Source of the DNA: Fasciola hepatica
Lineage: Eukaryota; Platyhelminthes; Trematoda; Plagiorchiida; Fasciolidae
DNA length: 64,000 bases
Direction: 5' to 3'
Assembly (NCBI GenBank): GCA_948099385.1
Contig: CANUEZ040000165.1
Location: 4,476,501-4,540,500 of the forward strand
The position numbers and the translations under genes were made by a program. Shown here piece after piece: positions 55,481 through 64,000 of this stretch. A model generated the notes under the pieces. The model made no database searches and was not told the DNA's origin. It was given only the letters and a program-made list of their open reading frames with translations. Numbering within the stretch: the first letter of the stretch is position 1; each line of letters opens with the position of its first letter.

Positions 55481-56048
55481 TCCGGTAGCACTGATCCTAG
55501 CACTACGGCTGACTCCTTGGTGAGGATAAGCCGGCTCCATGAATGTCTTTGACCACGGCTGTCCATGCTGGACCGTTGGCAACAAGGTTCTTGCAGATGC
55601 CCATCCAGCTCGATTTCCATCGGTGAGTGCCGTACACCGTGTGAACGCCAAGCTGGTTTACTTCTTCGAAAACGGTATCCATCCAGGTTATTAACTGTCC
55701 TCCTCGTCGGCAACACCAGTCTGGGAATGGAGATGGTGCCAGGACAAAGCTGGTTAGGGCGTGGTCAGGTTTACGGAGTACGTGACCAAACCACTGCAGT
55801 CGGCGTAGTTGTATACGCGGTGGAACGTTTTCATTCGAGATCCCGTCACTTCATCTTACTTTTAAAATAGATCTGAAGCACCAGTGGTCGAAAACTTCTA
55901 GTCGCCTGATATCCTCAGCTCTCAATGGCCACGTTTTGCAACCACATAGTAAGACTGGTCGGACTGCGGCATTGAACACCCTGTGCTTGGTCTTAAGACC
56001 AATCTCGTTTCGTCGCCGAAGGGTACTTCGGTACCGTAGAAACTCCAT
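55481..56048 (-). pseudogene. RTE family III RT C-terminal region
   Basis: From 56,048 downward: EFLRYRSTLRRRNEIGLKTK, VLLCGCKTWPLRAEDIRRLE, VFDHWCFRSILKVR, then after a shift RHVLRKPDHAL and RRGGQLITWMDTVFEEVNQL, ending near GPAWTAVVKDIHGAG. This is the same C-terminal fold segment as in RTE-I and RTE-II but clearly diverged. Confidence 0.6.
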
Positions 56049-56105
56049 TTGGGCTGCCTCAATGCGCCGTTTGATATCAGCGGCTTGTCCGATTGGCAGG
56101 ACTAC

Positions 56106-56810
56106 TCAGGGTCCGCGACAGTTCTTATTGGCTGGCCATTCAGTTGTGGGGCTCGGTTTGCATGACCGGTAGGTATTACAAACACCTTGGCTTCGGTGAT
56201 ATCGACCAATCTCCGAGGCATCTTTATTTACTCGATCAAGGGCAGCTTGCAAAGTGATCAGGCCCTCTCCGAGCACCACTACGTCGTGTGCGAGTTCAAG
56301 GTTCGTAATACTACACTCTGTGGAAAATTGGACGCCTTGATAACCGTCCATTGCGCATTGCATTGCCCAGTCTACAGCAAAGTTGAAAAGCACTGGGGAT
56401 AGCGGGTAACCTTGCCGTACTCCTGACTTCAACTTGAACTGAAAAGGCTCTTCGCCGTAAACTCGAACACGTGCTTTTGTTTCGGCATAATACGACTTCA
56501 TCAGGATGATCAGTTTGAATGGGACGCTATCTGCAAGCACCATCTTTCCCAATGACTCACGATCCGTTAAGGCAAAGGTGGCGCGCAAGTCTATGAAGCA
56601 TGAGGCGGTAGGGCGTTGGAATTCGTATCCGTGCTCCAGGATCCTCCAAAGGATGAACATTTGGTCGACGCATCCAATGCCTGGACGGAAGCCTCTTTGA
56701 TTGGGCCGAGTACGTGCATGCCTCGATTCAGCGAAGCGATTCAGCACGAGCTGGGCGAACGCTGTTGCAACCACGTCCAGCAGACTGATACCACGGTAGT
56801 TTTCGCACAC
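56106..56810 (-). pseudogene. RTE family III reverse transcriptase
   Basis: A 234-codon open frame: CENYRGISLLDVVATAFAQL, RGFRPGIGCVDQMFILWRIL, SCFIDLRATFALTDRESLG, VRVYGEEPFQFKLKSGVRQG, YPLSPVLFNFAVDWAMQ and ITNLELAHDVVVLGEG. The G-V-R-Q-G block is intact. The catalytic box has become L-A-H-D (first Asp lost). It is the longest surviving RT frame of this family here, but inactive. Confidence 0.75.
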
Positions 56811-57474
56811 CGTTTTGTCACCCTATTGGGAAATGTAAGCAGAACCGAAGTGTTCCAATCAAATGGGCATTTTTCAGCCCCACAAATCAAGCACAATAAG
56901 GCACGAAGTGGCTCGGTGACCAACGGAGGACACGTCTTGTAGGTTTCTGCAGGGATTCCGTCTTCACCAGGGGACTTGTCAGATTTTAAACGGCCAATCG
57001 CGTTCGTTATCTCATCTGATGACGGAGGATCACAGTTGATGCTATATGGGGAAGCTGAATTTGAACCGATATCTATCGGTCTATCTGGTGAGCGGTTGGG
57101 GGACTGGCTGAAATTTTCTACTCACCTAGTAGTCTTACCATCCATATCAGGGATAGGTACACCAGCGGAATCGCGCAAGATAGGTTGAATGGAGTCTTTC
57201 ACGTGACGCTGATCGTATGAGGTGAAAAAGGTTTGCGAAACGACAAGCACTGGCTGCAGTTTCTATCTTCTTTAGATTTTGTGCCCGTAATTCCGTCGAT
57301 CTTTCTTTGTGGAGCGGGTTAACTCGAGTCTGAGGGGTCGGTATTTACGACGGCCGGATAAACGGGCATCTTTAGCCAAGGTGGAGAGATAGTATACCCG
57401 GACATATAATCTTTACAACGGTACTTCGTGGTTCCCATTTCACCCATTGCGCCTTGATATACTAAAACTTTCAT
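56811..57474 (-). other. Decayed RTE family III linker
   Basis: It lies between endonuclease and RT in minus-strand sense. Short frames only; around 56,976-57,060 the minus strand carries a hint of the RT N-terminal block. No separate gene. Confidence 0.4.
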
Positions 57475-58127
57475 TTAAGCCCACAGCAGGTCGAACAAGT
57501 CTGTCGTGTGGTATGGGATGGATGCATCGATCGACAACCGCAGTTCAATCTCCTGCGTTAGAGCTTCCGTTTTCTCCCGGGACTTTAGCAGTTCCATGTT
57601 TAGGCGCTTTGGAGGGGTTGTCTTTATTTGGGTCCTTAAGCGAAGGCGAAGCTTTTCGCATACCAGTACGTGATCTGATCCTTCCTTGTTGCCTGCCCCA
57701 GCGCCGCCGTACGAGATCCATCGCGACCGGATTAGCACGTAGTCAATTAGGTGAGCTGTTGTACCGTCACTGGAATACCGTGTGAGAAGATGCCTCCTAG
57801 GGTGCTGGAACCGTGTGTTGGTTAGCACAACCGATTACAATCGGAGAAATTGATTAGCCTATCGCCGTTTTCACAGTGCTAGCCCAGGCCAAACTTCCCG
57901 AGAGCGTCGCGTGCCGAGACATCTTGCGCGCCTGTACGGGCGTTCCAGTCACCCATTATGATAAGTATATCCTTTTTTGGAATGCGATTCACCACCGTTT
58001 GAAAACTCGTAGAATTCATCCTTCGCACTAGTATTGTAGGGTTGTGGCGCAGGTCACAACCACGGTAAAATTGATTGATTGACCTTTGAAACGCGCCACT
58101 GCGATTCTTCATGATACTGGTTCCCAA
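57475..58127 (-). pseudogene. RTE family III endonuclease relic
   Basis: From 58,127 downward: MNSTSFQTVVNRIPKKDILI, IMGDWNARTGAQD (a G-D-x-N-A block with Trp), then after stops LIDYVLIRSRWISYGGAG, KEGSDHVLVCEKLRLRL (terminal S-D-H kept) and the start of the linker. The N-terminal half is missing. Confidence 0.65.
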
Positions 58128-58340
58128 GAGAGCAGAGCCGAAATGGCTACTGCCAATCCTTGCTGACCCGGCGTTTCTGGGTCACTGTTGGCACGCTCAC
58201 CGAAGCACATGGACAGCTTAGTGCAAACTAACGTGTGGTCAGAGTCAAGGCAAGTGTTCCAGCACGACTGACAGTCTTGTATGCAACCCCGCGATTTGCA
58301 GCTAATTGCGACGTAGTCTATCTGGGTCCACTGCTGACTC
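58128..58340 (-). pseudogene. RTE-II endonuclease C-terminal fragment
   Basis: SQQWTQIDYVAISCKSRGCI, QDCQSCWNTCLDSDHTLVCT, KLSMCFGERANSD. It matches the C-terminal endonuclease of RTE-II (compare 52,390-52,510). The tail of element G adjoins it at 58,341, so it was probably the target of that insertion. Confidence 0.65.
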
Positions 58341-58549
58341 ATCATCATCGTCATCATCATCATCATCATCATCGTACAGCGTTAAACAGTAGGGCAAGCC
58401 CCACTGACCACCGCCTTTCTTACCATATTGCACGTTGAATTAGGAAAAATGAATATACAAGATGGACAGGGAGTGGATCTACACGGGTGGAAAAAGGAAA
58501 GAATGCCCTAATAGCCAACAGTCCAACTGTACAAACGCATATCAATCAC

Positions 58550-59890
58550 TCATTCTGATTCAACGGAAAGTGACAAAACGATCACCACTGTTCACAGTTC
58601 GCTGTCATATCCTTCAGTGTCTCCGGCCAACTAGTTGATGGATCTTTTGGACCTCAACCACGAAGACGTGAAGCGCTTACTTTTCCTAAGTTCGCCTAAC
58701 ATTTTCTCATTCCTCGCTGCCACGTCATCTGTTGACCTCCACGTGGTCTTTTCCACTCCTGAGGAGGAACGGAGAATAGGACACGGTATGGTAGACTTTT
58801 GTTTGACATATGTAACACGTGCCCCAACCAACAAACTCTACTAATCTGGATATGCTGTGACAAAATGTTCTCCGAACTAGTACCCAATACTCGATTTCTG
58901 ACATCAGCATTGCTCACTTGGCTATTCCACCCAATCCTAGTGATACTACATAAACATCGGTGGTCGAAAACCTCAAGACGACGAATATCTTCAGCACGCA
59001 GACTCCAAGTCTTGCAACCATACAACAAAACTGAACGCACTGCAGCACAGTATACACGACCTTTCAACTTCAGTGAAATATCAGGTCGGCGCTACAAGTC
59101 TTTCAGTCGAGTGTACGCCGCTCGAGCCTTGGATATCCGCGTACTCACCTCTACTACAGTGCTCTCATCCGTCGTCACGCTGCTGCCGAGGTAGGTGAAG
59201 TAGTCGATAACTGCCAGCACCTCCCCATCGAGCATCAAGTTCGGGATCGTTGACGTCCAGTCTTGTAACATCACTTTACACTTTGAAGGTGCAAAGTGCA
59301 TGCCGAATGGAGCTACAGCTCTCCCAAGTCTATCTAGTGCACGTTGAGTATGCTCCGTGGGTTCGAACAAACAGACAACATCGTTCGCGTATTCTAGGCC
59401 ATATAGCTATTCATGATTTCCTAGTTCGACGCCTACATCCTGAAGATTTTGCAATGCACTCTCCAGTATTTCGTCCATGACGAAGTTGAACAGGAATGGA
59501 GACATGGGACATCCTTGTAGAACACCACTGGTCGTTTTGAACCGACCGGATAGTTCACCGTAAACTCTTACGTGGCCACAAGTATGAGAATACAATGATC
59601 TCAGTAGGTCCATGAACTTCTGGGGAACATTTTTCGTTGAAGAGCACTGAAAAGCACTGTTCGATCAACTGAATCGAAGGCACCTTTCAAGTCTAAGAAA
59701 ATCATTATTGTCGGTCGACGGTGCGTGTGACGTGTTTCAAGTAGTCGGCGAAGAGTAAAAATTTGGTCGATACATCCTCGACCTGGGCAGAATCCGGCTT
59801 GCTGTTCGCGGGTGTGAGGTGGTGCAGCAAAACCGAGGCTAATACTTAGGTGACTATCGGAATTAAGCTAATCCCACGATAATTACTACG
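58550..59890 (-). pseudogene. RTE-I reverse transcriptase of G
   Basis: Same blocks as the nested copy at 50,236-51,791, on the opposite strand: FKTTSGVLQGCPMS, YANDVVCLF with AAC at 59,383-59,385 (as GTT on the plus strand), FGMHFAPSKCKVML and RSVLLYGCKTW. It shares both TAG codons. Near the A5 run it reads AAAAATGTTCCCC, two bases shorter than copies B, F and H. Confidence 0.75.
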
Positions 59891-60030
59891 GTCATTGCGT
59901 ATTCCCTTATTGAAGATGGGAACAATCAATGACTCACTCTTTAGTAACCGTATACATGACTCCACTTCCACTTCCGATAGGGGCTCAAGTGATATTCCCC
60001 AAGGAGTCGCAGTTGTTGACACAGGAGTAA

Positions 60031-60536
60031 CTACATTAGCGCGTAGCCAGCTAAATTGCTCCTTGAAGAATTCGGGCCAACTTCGAGCCTTTGCTGTTTG
60101 CTATGGATGGGTTCTCTATTTCTATCGCAAATTGTTTCACTAACCTGGGTGCGTCGTCCACCGGTGTCACGAATAAGTTTGAACAGCCTTTGACTGTTAC
60201 CTGAAGCAGCTGCTATTTCCATTTCTTCGGCTACCTTGACTCATCCATTTTCGCGATCATTCTTAACGCCTTGCGTAACTTCCTCCGCATCTTATTCATC
60301 TCCTTACAGTCCGAGAGGCGATGCTTTTGTTCCATCATATTCAGCGACTCTTGCGAGATCCAGCGTCTATGACAGACATCGGATCTAGGACCACAGGCGA
60401 AGCCTGATGCAACGTGCATCGTCCGTTTGATATGAGCCCAATGCTCATCTACATTACTGTTCGTCGTAGATCCTATCTCATGTGTTAACTTCTGCTCATG
60501 ACGGATGCGGACTTTTGGATCACACAAACGTTGCAC
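60031..60536 (-). pseudogene. RTE-I linker of G
   Basis: VQRLCDPKVRIRHEQKLTHE, HWAHIKRTMHVASGFACGPR and RWISQESLNMMEQKHRL, then AAASGNSQRLFKLIRDTGGR. It matches the linker of elements B and H between endonuclease and RT. Confidence 0.65.
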
Positions 60537-60554
60537 GGTTAACCGGGTTTGTGG

Positions 60555-61387
60555 TTAGCGATGATGACCATGGAGCTGGAAAGATAATCGCACTAAAACT
60601 AATGCATGGTCCGACTCTACGTACGTGGACCAGTAAGATCTACAGTTCTGAACAGAACTGCACCACCGGTAGCATACGGCGATATGATCAATCTGAATCA
60701 AAATTTCTGTAGAGTTAGAGTGCCACGTCGCTGTGCGACGCCAGCTGTGTCGGGAAATTTGTCCTAGACAAGAGCAATCGATTGTCTGCACAAAAGTGGA
60801 GAAGTCTATCCCCGTTATCTGTACGCTCAGCAGGTAAAGCACAACGGCCACCTAAACAAGCTTCTGACACACTCAGTTTGCCAACTTGTGCATTGAAGTC
60901 ACCAGCTAGCACTACAATGTCAGAACCTCTACTGCTTCGAACGAGGGTGGCGAGTTCATCATAGAACTCATCTTTCTGCAAGTCTGAGCTGCAGTCCGTT
61001 GGGGCGTACGTCGAGGTTACAAACAAACTGCGCTTGACACAACTATCCTTTCGAACGCCGACTGACCCTTGGAGTGTCAACACATAAACGACTGTTAACC
61101 GGAATCCAGTCTAAAAGAGCAGCTTCAGCCTTGCCACTCAAGACCATTCCTACACCAAGCTGACCCACAGCTCGAGCTAATTCGTCTCCTGAGGTGGGCA
61201 GAAAATACCTCGATGAGATAACAGGAGCAGTTAGTTGAATTACACTACTCGAATCCTGGATACGCGTTTCGCTTAAGCAGCAGACATCAATCTTCAGAGA
61301 GTTCATTGTGAGGGCTAGGCACGCCTGCTGACCGGCCTGCATGAGTGTATGCACGTTGAAGGAACCGAGATTCAGAGGCTGATGAGG
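60555..61387 (-). pseudogene. RTE-I endonuclease of G
   Basis: LNLGSFNVHTLMQAGQQACL, LKIDVCCLSETRIQD (catalytic Glu present), ALLDWIPVNSRLC, a 2-bp deletion at GCTGACACTCC shared with H, VVLAGDFNAQVGKLSVSEAC, IQIDHIAVCYRW and ESDHALVLVRL. Apart from the shared frameshift and a few others this is the best-preserved RTE-I endonuclease in the window: it keeps the Glu, the Asp-Asn and the final Asp-His. Confidence 0.75.
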
Positions 61388-62010
61388 CCCATCACGACGA
61401 GACTGCACCTTGACGTGGTGTGATGGCTTGCGCGCCTCTATGACGCAAAGAGCTATACAGGATGGCTTCCTTAAGCCGGAGATGCAATCATACCTGACAG
61501 GTCAATGGGTAGAGGTCAGACGAAGTCCAGTCTCCTGGTCCTCCAGGTTGGGGGTTGATTTGAGCTGGCAACTCAGTCGGAAAAACCAGTGGAATAATAA
61601 TTGATCCAAGCAAATGGGCTTCCACTAAGCCATCCCGCTGCCTTGCGGATAGGTTCTTGTTAGAACTAAAGGCTTTGGATGAGGACCCTAATCGTTCTCC
61701 TGCTTTGTGGCTGGACACCCTAGCAGTACCCGTCCAACATCTCCCATGAACTGCACGACTACAAAGAATTCCATACTGCATCGGTCGTCGCGCAGGCTAA
61801 TCAGGACCGAGCTGCCCATTGCATCGAGCGGGTTGGGTAGTGATAAGTGTGCTACTGCTCAGAGTTCCCTCTCTTTTATTCAACCTTTGTCTTCTGTCCC
61901 TTTTGCCCCATCTATCCACCCGTAATGCTCCCACTGATAACACGGTCAATACTCGCAACAGTTCAATGTCAAAAAGTATCGGGAATAATCCTCTGTCTGG
62001 TAACTCACAT
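61385..62010 (+). other. 5' leader of RTE-I element H
   Basis: The opening matches 48,786-48,910 and 50,178-50,235. An open frame (61,819-62,256) runs from the leader into the endonuclease (LSGNSHFLKPRQPLNLGSFN), so translation could begin within it. RTE-I elements may have a short upstream region here rather than a separate ORF1. This is inference. Confidence 0.5.
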
Positions 62011-63180
62011 TTTCTCAAGCCCCGTCAGCCTCTTAATCTCGGCTCCTTCAACGTGCGTACACTTATGCAGGCCGGTCAGCAGGCGTGCCTAGCGCTCACA
62101 ATAAATTCTCTGAAGATTGATGTCTGCTGCTTAAGCGAAACGCGTATCCAGGATTCGAGTAGTGTAATTCAACTAACTGCTCCTGGTATCTCATCGAGGT
62201 ATTTTTGCCCACCTCAGGAGACGAAGCAGCTAGAGCTGTGGGTCAACGTGGTGTAGGAATGGTCTTGACTGACAAGGCTGAGGCTGCCCTTTTAGACTGG
62301 ATTCCGGTTAACAGTCGTTTATGTGCTGACACTCCAAGGGTCAGTCGGCGTTCGAAAGGATAGTTGTGTCAAGTGCAGTTTGTTTGTAACCTCGACGTAC
62401 GCCCCAACGGACTGCAGCTCAGACTTGCAGAAAGATGAGTTCTATGATGAACTCGCCACCCTCGTTCGAAGCAGTAGAGGTTCTGACATTGTAGTGCTAG
62501 CTGGTGACTTCAATGCACAAGTTGGCAAACGGAGTGTGTCAGAAGCTTGTTTAGGTGGCCGTTGTGCTTTACCTGCTGAGCGTACAGATAACGGGGATCG
62601 GCTTCTCCAGTTTTGTGCAGACAATCGATTGTTCTTGTCTAGCACTAATTTCCGACACAGCTCGCGTCGCACAGCGACATGGCGCTCTAACTCTACAGGT
62701 ACTTTGAGTCAAATTGACCATATCGCCGTAAGCTACCGGTGGCGCAGTTCTGTTCAGAACTGTAGATCTTACTGGTCCACGTACGTAGAGTCGGACCATG
62801 CATTAGTTTTAGTGCGATTATCTCTCCAGCTCCATGGTCATCGTCGCAAACCGCAAACCGGATTAGCCGTGCAACGTTTGTGTGATCCAAAGGTACGCAC
62901 CCGGTATAAGCAGAAGTTAGCACATGAGCTAGGATCCACGGAGAACAGTAATGTAGATGAGCATTGGGCTCATATCAAACAGGCGATGCACGTTGCAGCA
63001 GGTTTCGCTTGTGGCCCTCGATCCGTTGTCCATCAAATACACTGGATCTCGCAAGAATCGCTGAGTATAATGGAGCAAAAACGTCAGATCTCAAACCGTA
63101 AGGAGATGAATAAGATGCGGAGAAAGCTGCAAAGACAAGTTACGAGAGGCCTTAAGAATGATCGCGAAAATTGGTGGGTC
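62011..63180 (+). pseudogene. RTE-I endonuclease and linker of H
   Basis: LNLGSFNVRTLMQAGQQACL, LKIDVCCLSETRIQD (Glu kept), a 1-bp deletion at TATTTTTGCC shared with B, ALLDWIPVNSRLC, a 2-bp deletion at GCTGACACTCC shared with G, VVLAGDFNAQVGKRSVSEAC, SQIDHIAVSYRWRSS, ESDHALVLVRL, then the linker HWAHIKQAMHVAAGFACGPR. Two frameshifts disable it. Confidence 0.75.
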
Positions 63181-64000
63181 AAGGTAGCCGAAGGAATGGA
63201 AATAGTAGCTGCTTCAGGTAACAGTCAGAGACTGTTCAAACTTATTCGTGACACCGGTGGACGGCGCATCTATGTTAGTGAAACGATTTGCGATGGGAAT
63301 GGAGAACCCATTCATGGCAAACAGCAAAGGCTTGACCGATGGGCCGAGTACTTCAAGGAACAGTTTAGCTGGCCGCATGCAAGTGTAGTTACTCCCGTGT
63401 CAACAACTGTGACTCCTTCGGTGGTATCACTTAAGCCCCCATCAGAAGTAGAAGTAGAGTCATGTATTCGATTACTAAGGCGGGGGAAAGCGGCGGGTCC
63501 CGACGAACTTCCCCCAGTTTTTTTCAAACTGGGTGGTGAGGCGTTGATAAAATCACTTACCGCCTTGCTCCGTGACATTTGGAACGAGGAGCGTATTCCG
63601 TTAATATGGAGTGAGTCATTGATTGTTCCCATCTTCAAGAAGGGAATACGCAATGACTGCAGTAATCATCGTGGGATTAGCTTAATTCCGATAGTCACCA
63701 AAGTACTAGCTTCGATTTTGCTGCATCGTCTTACACCGGCTCGCGAGAGGAATGTCCGCGAAGAGCAGGCTGGATTCCGCCCAGGTCGAGGATGCATCGA
63801 CCAAATTTTTACTCTTCACCGACTACTTGAAACACGTCACACGCACCGTCGACCGACAATAATGATTTTCTTAGACTTGAAAGGTGCCTTCGATTCAGTT
63901 GATCGAACAGTGCTTTTCAGTGCTCTTCAACGAAAAATGTGTTCCCCAGAAGTTCATGGACCTAATGAGATCATTGTATTCTCATACTTCTGGCCGCGTT
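63181..64000 (+). pseudogene. RTE-I reverse transcriptase of H, 5' half
   Basis: AAASGNSQRLFKLIRDTGGR, GKAAGPDELPPVFFKLGGEA, SLIVPIFKKGIRN, NHRGISLIPIVTKVLASILL, EEQAGFRPGRGCIDQIFTLH and FLDLKGAFDSVDRTVLFSAL form one nearly clean frame from about 63,180 to the A5 run at about 63,931, where the same frameshift as in B and F occurs. The window ends before the catalytic box. Confidence 0.8.

Larger units (their letters stand above)
58341..61387 (-). mobile_element. RTE-I element G
   Basis: A minus-strand RTE-I copy with a long (ATG)n tail at its left end (TCA/TCG repeats, 58,337-58,373) and a 5' edge at 61,387 near CTCATCAGCCTCTGAATC. It contains RT C-terminal, palm, linker and endonuclease. 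Compared with the nested copy at 50,178 it has an extra deletion between two GAGTG motifs (about 59,938), removing RT N-terminal sequence. It lies head to head with element H. Confidence 0.85.
61385..64000 (+). mobile_element. RTE-I element H, runs off the window
   Basis: It has the full 5' terminus (CATCACGACGAGACTGCACC), a leader of about 600 bases, endonuclease, linker and the first half of RT, in plus-strand sense. It continues past 64,000. It lies head to head with G, whose 5' end abuts it. Confidence 0.85.

Overview
The window looks like repeat-packed intergenic and intronic DNA of a eukaryote, most likely a digenean flatworm (trematode, possibly an opisthorchiid). The reasons are a CsRn1-like Ty3/gypsy retrotransposon, APE-endonuclease RTE-like elements with (ATG)n tails, a Tc1-like transposon, tRNA-derived SINEs, and one candidate spliced host gene. 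There are no operons, ribosome binding sites or other prokaryotic gene structure. The species assignment is inference. RTE-I and RTE-II below are my own labels for two related RTE-like families.  Layout. 1-8.6 kb: an old RTE-II element on the minus strand with an RTE-I fragment nested beside its YADD motif, then a nearly complete RTE-I copy on the plus strand. 10-12.5 kb: two non-LTR relics on the minus strand (CR1/L2-like, then RTE-like). 14.8-15.0 kb: a hairpin element. 16.5-18.3 kb: a Tc1-like transposon with long terminal inverted repeats and a MITE inside its transposase. 18.3-19.1 kb: a CR1-like relic. 20.3-21.2 kb: a tRNA-headed SINE and an RTE-I fragment. 23.05-27.2 kb: the one host gene candidate (minus strand), a Pro/Gly-rich first exon and a phase-matched terminal exon with a poly(A) signal; SINEs lie in its intron. 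27.4-29.8 kb: an RTE-I fragment and Jockey-like RT fragments.  29,801-48,685 is the most striking part: a tandem array of four CsRn1-like gypsy internal regions separated and bounded by five LTRs, with an exact 4,657-bp period. A 5-bp GGGTT target duplication flanks the whole array, which sits inside a Jockey-like RT frame. The first four LTRs carry an RTE-I 3' fragment with its own 9-bp target duplication; the fifth does not. The inner LTRs are mosaics of the outer two. All copies share the same disabling mutations. The array is therefore best read as one dead provirus-like element expanded by unequal LTR-LTR recombination, not by repeated transposition.  48.7-64 kb: the Jockey-like element is interrupted again by an RTE-II copy, which holds an RTE-I copy and a SINE. 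A set of family-III RTE relics follows, then two RTE-I copies head to head (58.3-61.4 minus, 61.4-64 plus, running off the window). RTE-I copies share a frameshift, stop codons and a YAND in place of YADD, suggesting spread of a defective lineage by borrowed machinery. Apart from the candidate host gene, I see no intact protein-coding gene.
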